Part shown: positions 50,201-64,000 of the stretch, one piece after another
How the letters are laid out: the number at the start of each line of letters is the position of its first letter
Numbering within the stretch: position 1 is the first letter of the stretch
Assembly (NCBI RefSeq): GCF_031877795.1
Contig: NC_133971.1
Location: 14,238,325-14,302,324, forward strand
Length of the DNA stretch: 64,000 nucleotides
Origin: Strix aluco
Lineage: Eukaryota > Chordata > Aves > Strigiformes > Strigidae
Direction of reading: 5' to 3'
Position numbers and translations under genes: made by a program
Notes under the pieces: generated by a model
Seen by the model: the letters and a program-made list of their open reading frames with translations, nothing else
The model's database searches: none
Told to the model about the DNA's origin: nothing

Positions 50201-53200
50201 AGTATATTTTGTTTAGCTTTAACTTGTCTGGTTTCCAATTCTGTCCCCATCTTGGGTGTTCAATAATGTGTATGAGGTATCTGTTCTTTCAACATCAGAA
50301 TGAAAGGGGGAGGTGGGAATGATTTAAAATGTTTTAAATTGCTGAAACCTTGTGTGTGTGAGGTTTAAAAATGGTAGATAAATATTTCTGAGCAAATAGA
50401 TTAAAACTCTGCTGAAGACTGAGTTGGGAGATGAGAACGTGCATTACTGCAGTTAGCCCAGCAGCCTTGCATGCAAACACCAGAGCTCCCTTTTTTGTTT
50501 GAAGTGATAGCAGTGCATCACTGCCAGGGGACATGCAGCACCCTGACATTGAATGCTGTCACTTCCCCATCCATCTTAAGGCAGCAGAGGAGCTGGAAGA
50601 GGTTGGAGCAATGTTGAAGGAGTGTAATGATGCATTCAACCCACTCCGCGACTCGAATGACACAGTATGTTGTATATCTACAGTACACACATTGTGTGTC
50701 CCTGCTGGGAGCAGCCACAGGAGCAGGTCTGGCAAGGGGACCCCATTGGCATGTCCTTGCTGTCACCCCTCTTTACAGCTTCTTTCAGGGATTTCTTCAC
50801 ATCAAGGGCTGATCTGGGCCAGAGCCAGGAATACAAGACTAAGTGCTTTCCGACGCTGTCTGCTAAGTCAAAGCACTAAGCCAAGGCATCAGAAACACTG
50901 CACAAGGCCATTTTGTGTCTATCAGATTTTTACTGAGTCTCCAGTTACTGTCTTTTATATTTTGCTGTCATCCCTTTTGCCTATCTCACGTTGCAGTTTC
51001 AGTCGTCTAGGATCCTTGCAGAAATGAAGCTGGCTTAAAATCTTATCCATGTCAATTTGCAATAATCACCTCTTGTTTCTGGATCAGCTGATTGGACCTA
51101 GCATGCAGGGATGAACAAGAAAGCAGGTTCATTCTGATAATTTGTGGGCATGGGAAATAAATAAATGCTGTTTACCTGAGGTAGAAGTGAGTTGACTCCA
51201 TCTATGTGCATTTACTCAAAATTGTGTGAGATTTCACAGAACAAATGTCAATGAATCAGGTCCCTTTTTGAATTTTGGGTGTCACTAACAAAGTTTTCTA
51301 GGGCAGTGGCCATCCTTGATAGCTGTGCATTTAGGAGGCCAGAAGAGTTTTTAGGACCATTATTATTTTCTCTGGGATATTTTTCAAACAGGGTTTATAG
51401 TGACAAGGTGCCTGGGGCCATAGGGAGCTCAGCACATGCCTGGGTACCAGCCCTGCTCAGTTGCTCCCATCTCTGCATCTATAAGGATGGATTTAAGCAG
51501 ACGTCTGTTTCTGCTCTACTTCTGGCCGATTTTTGTGTACTTGGGTGACAGCTGGAAGAACCACAATGTAACTTGTGGCGGTACAGCTGTTTTTTGCAGT
51601 TGTTTGCAAGCAAAGGAGGCATGGCTGTTTTTTTCACACAGCTGCCCACGGGCAACCCGGCAGCGTTAGACTGCCTGTGTGCTACTGTGTGAATACTCTT
51701 ATCTGTTTAACCAGTGCCCTCCTACTGCTTCATGTGCTCTCTCATCCGACCAAGCCCGCCTCTTTCTGCTACGCTGCAGTCACCTGAAGGGGGAACTGCC
51801 TTTGCTCTGTGGTTGCTCCCTGCCTGGCACTGTGGTGCCCAGTGCGCAACAAAGAGTGTCAGCTCCTGCAATAATAATATTAACTGACTACTACTGCTGT
51901 CATTGCTGGGGCAAGAGAAGGTGCAACCTAGGGGTCTTAACTGGACTGAATGTCACAGCCTGCTGTGTCGTGTCATTAAAAGAGACAGAATGAAAGCAAA
52001 GTGTGGCACTGTGGAGTTAATATGCTTATCCAGCCCAAGAACAACAGTATTGTGAGCCTTGACCAAGGTTTGTAGATGTCACAGCAATACAAAGACACAA
52101 TAGTTGTAGCAGTGCACAAAAGCACTCTTCAAGAGGAAGACAACTTGTCCCCTGTCTCTGTGGAAAAAGGGGTCCCTTACAACCTGCTTCAGATACAAAT
52201 GACTAAGAAAAATGAGAAGGGAGGCAACGCATGAAGAGAATGCCATTTGATCATGGCTAGATTGTGCACACCTGCACCTGGATGTTATGAGATTTCTATT
52301 TGATGTTAGGTATTTGTATTCATTGCAGGAGCATATATCCTTTGGCAATAGGGTTATGAACGAAGAGAGGATATGTCAGGAATTGTTAAGCTTAACACAT
52401 TTCTTGAATAAAATTGCTCTGTTTCTTTGTATGGGACATATTATCTTGCTTTACTAGGTTAGGTATAAGCCCATGACAGACATGACTATACTCACTACAT
52501 TGGTGATGAAAGTAAAACAAGAAGTAACGGTTTTTCTCCTTTGTCTTATGTAGAGACTGAGTATTAAGAAATTAAATGAAGCACATCAACTGGAAAACTA
52601 ATCAAAGAAAGTCAATAAAGGAGATAAATGCAGAGGAGAGGCATACCAGGACCCAGAAAAATCCAAAAGATGCTCTGAAAACCAGTTTACAGCAGCACAG
52701 AACATTACAAAACATAGCCATAATCTGAGGAAAGTCAATAGTAGGCCTAGTCATCTACATTGCCATCTTGGCGAAGGCTGTACATGTAGGTATCTGTAGG
52801 TGATGTGATTTACTTTGTCCTAGGGAAACACTGGGCACAAACATTTGCATTTTTATCTAGATCCAGGATCTTTGCTTGAGTCCCTGAATATCATGGTTTG
52901 ACTTTCAAAAGTGCTGAATCTCATTTGAACCTACTGGAGTAACCAGCATTGGAAAATGAGGCCAGTTCCCTCCAGAGTCAGTTGTGCTGTAGGGTACAAA
53001 AGCTCAGCTTCTGCTTCTCGTAAAGGTAGGTCCTAGCACTTCACTGTATTTTACCTGGGAGGCAGCCAGTCATCAAAACAGAGCTTTACCCAAACTTAAT
53101 GTCTGTGACAACAAATCCAGTGGAAAGACTTCATGCCTTGAAATATGTGGAAAAGCCTTTTTACATTTGAAACATCTAATTTAAGTGATTTTAAAATTAA

Positions 53201-54829
53201 AAATATTAATCATTTGCTGTATCATGCGGGGTAAGTACTATAGTAGCAGTCAGAGGGAGAGTGCTGAGGACCCCTACACCACCTCAGCCTGGTCACAGGG
53301 AGGTGGTGAGAACGCACAGCCAGAGGTGTGGGCATTTACTGCCAAGGGAGGGCAGTGGGAAAGGGGGTGCAGATCAAAGCTGACATGTGACTTCTTCCCA
53401 AAGACAAAAATAGTAGAAAGAGGAAAAATACATTTGAAATTGAAAGATACTTCAAACAACACAGTCCAGAAGGAAGGAGGGGAAGAGCATTTGGCTTGGC
53501 TTTTAGTATTTCAACTTTCTGCCTTGATATGAGATACAGAAAAATTGTGAAAGCTTAAAAATTCCCACAGGTTAAGAAAAAAAAAATCTGCCCCTGTCTA
53601 GTTATTAACATCTCTGTGTCATGAACTCAGATCAATATCACTTGTCTGCAATGCCAGCCGGTTCCGGTTAATGTCAGGCCTATCTTCCTTCTGGTTCAAA
53701 CCTTATCCTCAAGGCTTTCCTGGGAGAAGAGGCACAAGTGGTGACAGATGGGGTGGCATGGGGAAGCACATGCCCTGCCTGTGCTCAGCCCAGACCCACT
53801 CTGTCTATCACTAAAGAAGGTATTGGAGCTCCCTATAGGCAGATTTAGGATGCCTATGGACGATGAGTGGTGGTCAGTGCAAACAGATGCTTCCACATAA
53901 GCTAGTGTTCAGAACTTCTCAGAAAATTGCAGTGTGAGGCTCAAATCCAGGAGCACTGAAGAAATTAATGAGGAAGTTATTAATGTCATTTAATTATACT
54001 TCCTGTTGAATTTAACTTTCCATTCAGTATATAAAGTTTTAAAACTATCTTTAGTGGGGATAGGATCTAAATCGGAAGTGATGTTGCTTGTATAATGATC
54101 TGATGGAATAAAAAATCTAGAGTGTTTTATTTTTCTTGTCTTCAACAAGGACTTTTCTATAAATTAATATAGCTACAGACCATGAGCCTTGTGCCACTTC
54201 AAGGTTTTTCTTTACTGTAAAGATTGTTTTATAACTCTTTTACATAGAGGAATCAAGCAAAAACTTAAGGCAGCTGGCTGTGCTGAGTATACAAGCATAA
54301 GACAAGACTGTAACAAAGCAGTAACTACTGAAGGTTATCAGAGGCTCAAGGGGACACCAGGCAAGTACCCAGAGAAAATAAATAGGCACAGGCACAGGCC
54401 CATCTAAGCCAGGATATCCCCTGAATTGAAGTAGTCAAGGATGAGAGTGCTTGGGGGAATATCATATGGCATATATGTATATTGCATGCCACTTCCCTAT
54501 GGACACTGCTCCCATTGATTTTCTGCAGCCTATTCTTAGCAAAAATAATTGTTTCCTCCTCTTCCCTCCCTCCCCCCCCCAAAAAAAAAGGATTAAGGGA
54601 AAGACACTTGGGAGAAAAATCAGGTGATGTCAGCACAGAATATGTTTCTGGTTAAAGATGTTGTCCTGCAATATGGAAGACCCGGCTAAGATGCAGCCCA
54701 TCACATCTTCCTTGCAGTGTCCAGGACAGTTGATGTGATTACGTTGTCCACGTCTCTGGTCCCTAGGAGTCTGAGCAGCAGTTTTTGCTGGAAGCACACT
54801 AGATGATCGCAATGAAAAATTCCACCTCT
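47271..54829. other. intergenic, no gene seen
   Basis: Seven and a half kilobases without a recognisable gene. The 164-codon ORF at 50533-51027 and the 115-codon ORF at 53185-53532 show no domain, no compositional periodicity that I can judge, and no splice context. A C10-A9 tract lies at 54571-54589 and an A-run at about 47413-47425. Confidence 0.62.
54571..54589 (+). repeat. C/A homopolymer pair
   Basis: A run of Cs passes directly into a run of nine As, preceded by CCTCCTCTTCCCTCCC. Confidence 0.85.
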
Positions 54830-57800
54830 GCAATGTTGCCAGGTCTGTTAGGAAGGTGGTTTATTTTAATTGCCTTGAATTTTCCCACACATATCAGAAG
54901 TGACCACAGGGTCTTATGGTCAGCTGGCTATGGCATGACTCCCAGCTTTTATTACAGATTGGCTAAAATGTGTCCTGGAGAAAACTTTTGCTGCAATGTG
55001 ACTGCTGTTAAATATGATGTTTTCATGGTCCATTCATCCCATCTCTCCAGTCTTCAGAGGCAAATCATGCCTCACCCTGATTGTTCACACTCCCAATACA
55101 ATGACTGGCATGAACACTTGGAACTTGTTGGTTTATATAGCTTGTTCTCAGACTCTTTATAACCTCTGTCTTGAAACTGCCTCCTAACTACCCTGATTGA
55201 TGTTTTCTGTGTCATTCAGTTGCCTATATTTCTTTCAAGTTGATGATGTCATATCTGCCACGCTTCATGTTACAATGTCCCTTTGGAAAAGAAGCCAGCT
55301 AGGTACATCTCAGTCTCCTGAAGCATATATTTAAATATCAGTTCTGCAATATCAGTGGCATGTACTGAAAGCTTCCAGAAGCTGATAGTAATGGCTTTTT
55401 ATAAAGCTATCTAGTCATTCATAGCCACCTTCTCTTTGAAGGTTTCCCACACTTGGACACACTGGATGTATTTCCCATGTACACAGTCCTACAAGCCCCT
55501 GTTTCAGTGTGGCCTTCAACACAGAAGCCACCTACTGCCACTTCTGCAGCCTCTGTCACATCTTTCTGTACACATCCCAGTATTTTAGGGTAGGTAGGCA
55601 GTCTCTGAGGTATGGGATAGCTATGCCATGTTGAGACAACCATATATCATGTTTGTGTAACAGTAATCATGAAAGTTTACTTAAACCTAAAGGTTCTGAG
55701 GGAAAAAAAGTGTAGTTAGTTTACCAATGCTAATAGTCTGTAAACTGACTGAATCCCTTTAGTGTGGATCTGTGTTTTATCACTACTGCCTTCTGAAGGC
55801 CAGGTCACGGACCTTGTATCGTCAATGGACTCCTGCATGTGACACCACTTCCAACTGCAGTCCTGCATCCCTGGATGGTCCCAGCAGGCAGAGGGGATTT
55901 CTGCCATGATTTGCAGCAGCCTTCCCCAAGCTATCGTTCTATCTGTGCTGCCAGAACATCATCCGATATGACGCGACTTCCTAAGAATCTTGTTTGTACA
56001 TCTTTCTGGTAACACTGAAAATCTTGCCCTTAGTTTTTACCCCAAATGTCAGCCTTTGTCATTTCTATGAACCTGATGACATCCCAAATATGGTGAAGTA
56101 GCTCCAATGACATTTATTAATATCCATTCTTGGCACTGGTTGCCAACATGTTTTGCTGATGTCAAGTCAGTTTATATTTCTCCTTTTTGCAGGCCTTTGA
56201 TGTTGAGCTCTTTTTAGTGCTTTGTTTGAAGCACTAAGTGCCTCTGGCAAATAGCTTGCCTGGTTTCTAAGTGAGTATGATGCTAATCAGCCAACTCTTG
56301 GCTTCTGTGACAATATGAACGCCTTTTCCATTCTCTTTGCAGCTCCCATTGTTAGTCATTTTGCTCTTGTAATAGAATTGATTTTCTGGGAGTCAGCTCC
56401 TATAATAGCCAAACTCTTTTATCTATTATCACATGTAACAACTCTGGAAGACATCCTGGTCCATCAAAAAAAAAAAAAACATAACGGTAATTTACTAGCC
56501 TTCTGGCTGCCTTGATGGAACAGAAGATTTAGTTCCTCCTGCTACACCCTCAGTTTGTCATTTGTCTATGAGAGGAACATTTCTTCTGGCTTCGGGGTTG
56601 TTAGGGTCATATATTTTAATAAAATCAGAGACTTCTTTGTTCTCTTTGTTCTTTACCTGAAATCCTAGCCTTCCTCTTTCTCTGTACGCTACTTTTAAGT
56701 TACACTATGTTTCTGGTTTTGTGAGCATGCCATCATTTGATTTTAATTTGCTTTGTTTTGCTGCAGTTTCACTTTTCTTCCTTGTAAAAGTCTCAGGGTA
56801 CCTTTGTGACATAAAACATGGAGCCATGTCCCAGTGTCTGTTTGGCTTTCGCTTCTAGTTTATTCATTGTTTCAGCCCTTCTCTTGGATTTGGTACTCCA
56901 CCGAGCTTTACAGACATCTTCTGTTCATTTGCGTGTCTTGTGGTTGGTGGTTTCCTTTGCTGTTTTGTGCTGCACTGAGCTCCTGTATGTGCAAGTACTC
57001 AACCCTTGGATGCCTGCTTGTTTCTCTGATTTTGTTCCTCTGTTTCTCCTGTTTGTACACTTTTTTCATCATGGCATTCAGAGTGGCATTCAGTGTGTTT
57101 CCTTTGTAGTCTGTGTTCTCTGTATTTGGGCATGCTTTCCTGTTTATGCTACCACATTTTCTGGCAGCAGCCCCTTTGCCTATTCCATCTTTGCTCGCCC
57201 TTTGGATGGGAGATTGCCCATTAACTTTGCCCAAGATTGACAGTCTTGGTGGAGTTACATGGCTGCTTGGGTCATTCTCCTTCGAATGCTGTTGCCTTTC
57301 GTCCTGATTATAAACCTCGTCCAAACTGCTTCATCTTTTATGAGCTGCTCCTTGCTCCAGTCAGTCCTTTTGCATGCACTGTAATTTGATCAGTCTCTTG
57401 TTCTCTTTCATTGTGAGTACTCCCACTGAAAAGATAGATTATTGTTTATGTCTTTGGAGAGTTGAGTATGCTTTTTGATCATTCCTAGGATTTTGGATGG
57501 AGCCTCCTAGTCTGCCACTGCTGGATGCTGCCAATGCAGGTGATGGACTTTCCCATCATGTTAATATTATAGCTAGTTCTTAATTTTGTTTTCTTTTTTA
57601 GCCAGGCTCTTGCAATCTTGTAATTGTTCCAGCACAATCAAAAGAAAGTAGTTTTGCCAAAAGAATTGGTAAATTCATCCCTTTTCAAGAGCATCTGATT
57701 GGGAACAGGAAATTGGTCACTACCATAAGAACGTTTCTTTGTTTGAGAAGCTTTGCTTGCACTGCTAGGAACACTTTAGAGTTTTTTTGGTTTTTCTGTC

Positions 57801-57840
57801 CCTGATTTGTGTACTCTATCAGTAAGTCTTCTGTCATTGT
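54830..57840 (-). other. strand-skewed block, possible relic of unidentified - strand sequence
   Basis: The + strand is strongly T/C-rich over much of this block (lines near 56.2, 56.9 and 57.1 kb are above 40% T with about 15% A), so the - strand is purine-rich. The - strand has a 138-codon ORF (56908-57324) and shorter open stretches (56560-56700 containing KIYDPNNPEARRNVPLIDK; 55419-55643). Stops and frame changes separate them, and I recognise no family. It may be a decayed retroelement or processed pseudogene, or chance in skewed DNA. The opposite-strand 140-codon ORF (56818-57240) is a Phe/Leu/Cys-rich shadow. Confidence 0.3.
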
Positions 57841-60800
57841 CAGCTGTATTTTCTGAAAAATAGCTAAAGTTCAGGGTATGAATAACTATTTAACAATGTA
57901 TAATTCCTCATGCCTAGGCCCTGAACTGTTGTAGGGTGCTGCTGTTCCACTGAAAGCAGCAGGCTCAGGGCTCTGAAGAAATCAGACAAGTTCTATGGAA
58001 TCAACAACTCAACAGAGCCTCTCAGAGAAGCTCTGCAGCTCTTTTGCCAGTATGAAACTCCAAGTACCAGCAATTTCCCATGTGCTCTGCACATAACTCT
58101 GTGATACCACCCATTTTCTTGTTGGGCTGAACTCCTCAGCTTCTGACAGCAGTCCTAGCCTTTCAGCTAAACTTGACTGTAATCTGGTGTAATCTTGCTG
58201 GTTGCTAGTGAATCAACCCTCTCCGTCCAGGCTTCCTACATGCCACCTAAGCCTGGTGAGCAGATAAGCATGTTTGTGGGAGACTGCAGTGTACAGCTGC
58301 CTACTCCAACAGAGAGGTTTTCTGGGTTGGTTAGTTTCATTTAAATTACGTTATTTTGATTATTTATGTCATGACACTGTTGGCACAGCTGCTCAGGAGA
58401 AGGTTGGACAAGAACTTCCCACCAACATCCATCAGCCTTGTCAGAGCAAGAAGTACATGGTGTAACAAACCTTACCTGGCCTCTAGAGACTGTTCCCCTC
58501 ATGCTGGAGTATCTTCTGCTTAACATCAGGAAAAAACGCTGTGATATTCAGGGCATGCACTTCTATGCCTGTAAAATTTTCTCTATGGTCTATAGTCTGG
58601 ATTACAAAAACTAGCAAATTATAATAATATCTCTACTGCTTTTAGATATTGATCCCTCAATCTACCCTGTAAAGAAAATAACAATTACTGTAAAGAATAT
58701 TGGAGATTACAGCTAAGCCTCAAGAGCCTTCCAGCTACAGCTGCAAACTGGGAGATGGGTTTATCTTCTGACTCATAACCCAAACAAGTTCCTGAATTTG
58801 CATTGTACATGGGAATAGATGAGAATGCTCTGGTGGAACAGAGCCAGGAAGAACAGTACTGAAGGTAGATAAGGTCAGACCATTCTGGTAATAAAGGCTA
58901 ATTAGTAAATCGGCAATGGAGTGTTTCAATAATGTAGGCTGCATTGCATCAGAAAAGGGAAAGACAGAGTGTACCATGTGTCTGAGGGGATGCAAAAACC
59001 CTGAAGGGATGAAGTCAGTACTGTAAGAACTACATTTACTTAACCATTGAAGGGCTGGGTATGAGACCTATTTTACTTGCTCAGCATTTTTTCACTGCCT
59101 GAGGCTAAAAAGATTCTGGACGGAGTTTATCTGGAAAGGGAAGAGTTGAATGATGCTTAGCATGAAAAGGACACAGCTGGCCTTAGATGTGGGTTTAGAT
59201 TGAAAGTCAATGTCCCAGCAAAGCTCTAACCTCACTTAAAAAAGATTTTCAAGACAAAAGTGAAAGGTCCCTAAGTGTTTGAAAATGTAAGTATAATATG
59301 TTCTGGTGCAATGAAGAGGAAAAATATTAATGTTGTTGTCTGAAAAAAGGTGAAGTATGAATTATACAAGTCATACCATAAGTCCATATCAGATTTGGCA
59401 TCAAACATTATTGAGAGGAAAAATGTAGCACTATAAGATTATTTCCAACAAAAGTAAAAGTGAACAAAGGAATAATTAACAAGTGTATGTCATTTATGTT
59501 TGCCTTTGCATGTCAACAGGACTGACTTTTCACGGTGAGGAGTGGGAGTGAGGATAGCAACATTTCTTTTGCTTTAGACTGCAGTATCATTTTGATGAAG
59601 CCCTCACATATGAGCCCTCTCTGTGAGGTGCAGCTGCTCAGACCTGTGGCTGTAAAGTAAGAATGAAAGAATATTTAGTTTTCTGTTAAGAGGTGACTCT
59701 TCATCACTTATGGAGTTACAGAGACCTCAGTGAGGAGAGGCCGATTGCCCTGTGATAATGAGCATTTGCAGCACTACAGACATGACAGTGGTGTACAGCA
59801 CCATGTAGAGTGTCAGCACTGTGGTGTTCCCAGCTCAGAGACAAGGGCGGCTCTTCTAACCCTTCACATTATTGACACTGGCGTGGTAGATACAGGTTCT
59901 GCTTCTAGGTCAGGATCGCAGCGGCTGAGCAAGGCTCTGCCCTAGTGAATAACAGAAGATTGTCCCTTCCCCTAGGAATGTCTATTTCTTTTCCATCAGA
60001 AATGCAGGCTAGAGAACCCTGCAGACTAGTGGGACCAGGATGAGTGAGGAACTAATGGAATGGTGAGATTTTGTAAGGCAAAAAAAGCTCAGTGTGAACA
60101 GGTGGGAGTGAGAGAGTTTCAGGATGGCCTTTTCAAAGCTTTTTGTCTTTTGTTTGCTTATATTAACAGCTAGGTAACATAAATTATTGATTAACAGATG
60201 AAATAAGGAAGTGTTGTTAAAAAATCCACAGCCTTCATTCCTTTTCACTCAAACCGCTAAACGTTCCTGAGACTTCCCCTTCTGCTCCAGCAAACCCAGA
60301 AGACCAAAATCCCACTTCCAGTATTTTTAGGACAGTATATGTACACACCCTTTCTTAGCAACTTCCTGCCTTTCCTCCCCCTCTACCTGCCTGTAATGAT
60401 GCTGCAAAACATGGCCTTTCCCCCCACATTTGTAGGGCAGTTCAGACCAATATAAATCAAATAGATGCTATCTACAGTAGTCTTGGTGTGCATTTTTGTT
60501 ACAAAATGGGAAATGGTTAGACCCATGTTTAATAGAGAAACATGAATTTGGAGCAATTATTTTACAGTGTTGATCTATAGTAGAGTTCACAGGGAAGGTT
60601 TTCTTGATTAAAGATTTTTTGGGGAAATTGATGATTATTGACTCATGAACACTGTCCTAATCTTAGCAGTCTAAACCCTTCTTTCAAATAACTAGTGTGG
60701 AAAAAATGGGTCATTCCTGCCTTGCAATGGGACAAGCCAAGATCTTGATGGCAGAGCCTGTCTTTCAAAGCACCCAGGGATGAGGTTATTTGTCTGGACA

Positions 60801-63800
60801 GTAGCTGAACTAGCTAGGTACAGGCTCCTGACTGTGATGGGTGCTCCAGCCTGGACCCTGGGGCACTCCAGCTGTGAGCACACCCTGTTCTGGGGCCTTT
60901 CTGAGGATGTGCTCAGCAGCAGGTGAGAGCAGGTGATATGGTGGCCAGTCTCTCTTCCTCATTTCCACACATCCTTTGTGTTCAGCAGGCTCAGGGTATG
61001 AGTGTGACAATGAGCTGCAAAGTGGAATAAGTAGTAGGATGTAAATTTTGTGAATTCCAGGAAGTCTTAGTCATGAGTTTCTCCTCCATCAGCACTATCT
61101 ACCCGCTAGGGGAAAAAAAAAAAAAAAAAAAAAAAGCACAGATTTAGAAGTTTTTGTTGCAAAATCAGATTCAGAAGAACTTGCCCTGTCAAATGACAAG
61201 TTGTGAGTAATAAAGGCTCCTGACAGTTTAGTTTGGATACTTACAGAGACATTTAGGCTACATCTCTGCATCCTTTATGATCCATGAAGGGAGCCAGGGA
61301 CCTCTGATCAGCTGGTGAGGGATGACTTACACTCACAGTCTTCATGATCATCCTTCCTAGAGCAGACCAACTGCAGCAAAACTCAGAACAAACCTTGTCA
61401 TGGTCCCAGAGCCCTTCATAGTCATTCGCCAACGTGCCCCTGTAGCTCCACTCCTCATCATCTGTGGTGCACTCTGCACAGGGTCACAACAGAACACACC
61501 GAAAAAAGGCAGCACACCATCATTACTCCCTGTCAAAGCTGACCATCAGCCTGTTACTGTCCTGCTTGCACCCACAGCTTCTCAGCATGTGATGGCAGAA
61601 GCCTTTCACTGGGATGGCATCCCCATTTGCTAAACCACCTCGTTTTCGATTGCAACCTGTGGCAATCTTTCCTTTATATGAGGAAGGTTTGGGGTTACAC
61701 ACACCAGTGTCTGTCAATGTTGGGACTAACCATGTGAGATTACCAACCCAGGATGCAAAATCTAGAAAGATGGAAGGCCACCTGTGAGGTGCCTGTCTGA
61801 GAACTGAGAACTTCCTTGGAGCCACATCACCACACTTCAAAGCCACTCCTGCAGAAAGAGTGCCAGACTTAATGGAATAATTGATTTAAGGATAGAAAAA
61901 ATCCATTGCAGTCACACAGATGTTTGCAATGTCACTCTGCAGAGTCTGTTTACCCACATTGCACAGTCAGGGCTACCCATTCTTGGGGAGGAGCTGTTGC
62001 TAAGCTCCATGTCCATGCTCCAGCCAATGGGCATTACAGGAGAGTGCTAACTGGTTTATGGAAGCCCAGTCACAAGGACATCCATGAACCTGCCTCTTGG
62101 ATGGAAGACAAGTGCCTATTGCTACCTGTGCACATGTAACTGCCCCAGCAACAAATAACCCCTGAGCCTGACTCAGACAGTCCCAGCTCTCACCTGCTCC
62201 CAGGTCTCCCTATGGAGCACTATCTCCTCAGGGTCATGAGTGATGAAGATCCAATAGTGAGGTGGTCCTTCCCTGGTTTCTCCTCCTTAGTGCTGAGAGT
62301 CAAGGACATGGAGATGGAAGCTGGACTCCCTGGTTTATTGGGCTCAATACAGAGCCCCAGGCCCAGACCAGAGGTACACTGAACATGGTACAGGAGAAGC
62401 AGGCCCGTGAAGACCTCCTCACCAAAGACTCAGTGCTACTTGCACATTTACATGAAGCTGCACCAGACCATTTGGTGGCATATCTGGCCTTTGAAAAGTT
62501 TGGATTCAACTTCTGAAATACAAGCTGGCATAGCTCAGCACAGTGGTTGTACCTTGTGTCAAGCTGCCAAGCCATCTGGTGGGAGCTGCCTGGATGCTGG
62601 AGCCTAGAGGGCATCTGGGATTCCTTTGATCTCTTCAGCCTCAGCTTGCCTCTGTGTTTCTGCAATGTGCTAGTTGTTCTTAGTGTGTCAAATCAAGATA
62701 AGACAGATATATTTAGATAAAGAGCCTTGACAACCCATCAGCATGGTGTTTTTATCTCAGGAGAGTAGCAGTGTATCATGCATGCATGGGTGTGAGGGAG
62801 CCCAAGACTTACATAAATAATGTTGAAAGACTGGTGGGCTGAGTGGTGAACCCTTGCACAGCTCGCACCCTCATTGGCAGTGTGGGGAAGATCCTGGAAC
62901 AACGTCCTCATTCACCATTTCTGGGTTTCCTCTTGGGAGAAATTAGTTGGTTCACCACACAAAGAAGCTCAGGAGCAAACTAGCATATATGCTGGCTGGG
63001 AAGTCATCATGACAGGGCTGGAGGGACCAGAGTCCAGAGGAAGTACCTTCTTTAATACCCTTCATTTCCCTTGAAATTCTACAGTCTCCAGTCCCTCACA
63101 AGTTAGCAATGCCTTAACTGGAAAAAAAGTTTAGCTATTCCTGCTTTGAACATACTTGTGTGAGGAGTGGGATAGAAATATTCCCTTTAACAATGACCCC
63201 AAGATTATGTACATATATGGTCTCCTTGTGCTGTAGTTAGCAGGAGCACTGCCCACCTCCCCATGCCATGCTCAGCTGGGGATTTCCAGGAGGGCAGAGA
63301 GCTTTCACTTCAATGTCTCTGGTGAGTCCACCCAGCGCGGTTCATAGTTTTCCCCCTGACTCAGCTGCATTCCTGCCACCCACCCAGCTGGGACCATGGG
63401 CACTCACTAACCCCTCCTCACCTCCAGGTAGAGCTGGGGTGGCTTGGCAGAGGTAATCCTTAACTAACTGTCCAGGCTTTCTGGCACTTGATTAAATTCC
63501 CAGAAATCCAGGTGGCTGGCATAGCCTGACTGAACATGCCACTAACCACAGACTCTCCCTGGGGCCGCTTCCCATCTCCTGCTCCTTACTTTCCTATTAT
63601 TAAATCTCCTATCTAATTTCTTCTCATTGTTTCACCTGCAGCACTGAGAGCTGCTCTAGAGTCAAGAACTGCACATGAAGAATATCCAATGCTGCATAGT
63701 GAGGTACCTTTCTCCCATGTTAACTAAAACCGGCTCCTTCCCTCAACAAACCATTTTCTGACACTATACACTTGGTTGTGTTTGTTATATTGCAAGGTAT

Positions 63801-64000
63801 TATTCAGAACCACATACTGTATGTGCCAACCATTACATTTTAAAACAAAGCAAGTACAAGGTATTCAAATGCAAGAACAATAACATTCTTTAAAAAGAAA
63901 GCCTAGCTGGAAAATTGCATTTCCAATTAAAGGACCTGTAGTAAAACTCAGCTGCTGGGTGGGAAGTGCAGGTGGCATTTTCTGAGTCATTTTTGAGCCA
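57841..64000. other. intergenic, no gene seen
   Basis: Six kilobases to the window end. Short ORFs only (maximum 121 codons, 62300-62665 on the - strand), with no family motif. The stretch contains an A23 tract at 61113-61135. No repeat family was recognised. Confidence 0.62.
61113..61135 (+). repeat. A23 homopolymer
   Basis: Twenty-three As after CCCGCTAGGGG. No AATAAA or ATTAAA lies in the 40 bases before it, so a retrocopy tail is not supported. Confidence 0.9.

Noticed and set aside
50533-51027. 164-codon + strand ORF
   Set aside because: It is the longest ORF outside repeats, but within what chance gives in 64 kb and six frames. No domain, signal peptide or conserved motif was visible.
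56818-57240. 140-codon + strand ORF resembling a multi-pass membrane protein
   Set aside because: Hydrophobicity follows from the T-rich + strand (Phe/Leu/Val/Cys codons). The antisense frame is equally open; no start context or homology was seen.
61113-61135. A23 run as a retrocopy tail
   Set aside because: No AATAAA or ATTAAA upstream and no mRNA-like sequence before it.

Overview
This is vertebrate nuclear DNA, most likely from a bird. It has introns with GT-AG borders, an amniote signalling gene, and CR1 LINE 3' ends carrying the avian-type terminal ACAGAATCA repeats (reverse strand). It also holds an LTR of the bird ERVL-like type beginning TGTCCTGGTTTC. There are no prokaryotic operons, CRISPR arrays or phage genes.

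Region 1 (1-about 8600, + strand) is the 3' end of PIK3R1, which encodes the p85-alpha regulatory subunit of class IA PI3-kinase. Five coding exons (417-559, 830-1006, 1117-1185, 3483-3653, 4084-4273) splice into residues 476-724 in human numbering, with no indel relative to the 724-residue human protein. They encode the second half of the inter-SH2 coiled coil, which holds the p110 catalytic subunit, and the whole C-terminal SH2 domain, which binds pYxxM motifs. A 3' UTR of about 4.3 kb follows and probably ends just after the AATAAA at 8575-8580.

Region 2 (about 8.6-64 kb) is a gene desert; I find no second protein-coding gene. This fits the large gene-poor interval known 3' of PIK3R1 in amniotes (on chromosome Z in chicken). 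Its recognisable content is mobile DNA. A solo ERVL-like LTR (24169-25667, perfect 5-bp target duplication) is split by a 1.14-kb CR1. A separate candidate solo LTR on the - strand (36990-37525) has CCAAT, TATA and AATAAA signals. Three further CR1 pieces occur at 9887-10060, 46144-46441 and 46779-47270. Ancient amniote relics are a CR1/L3-like LINE (18045-18410), a tRNA-derived SINE (20692-20810) and two MIR-like fragments (38205-38298, 44336-44465). The rest is simple repeats and unremarkable sequence, plus a strand-skewed block at 54.8-57.9 kb whose origin I could not resolve.

I found no convincing new biological system. The best items for a second look are the nested LTR/CR1 insertion, the - strand LTR with intact promoter signals, the order-swapped CR1 pieces, and the unexplained strand-skewed block.
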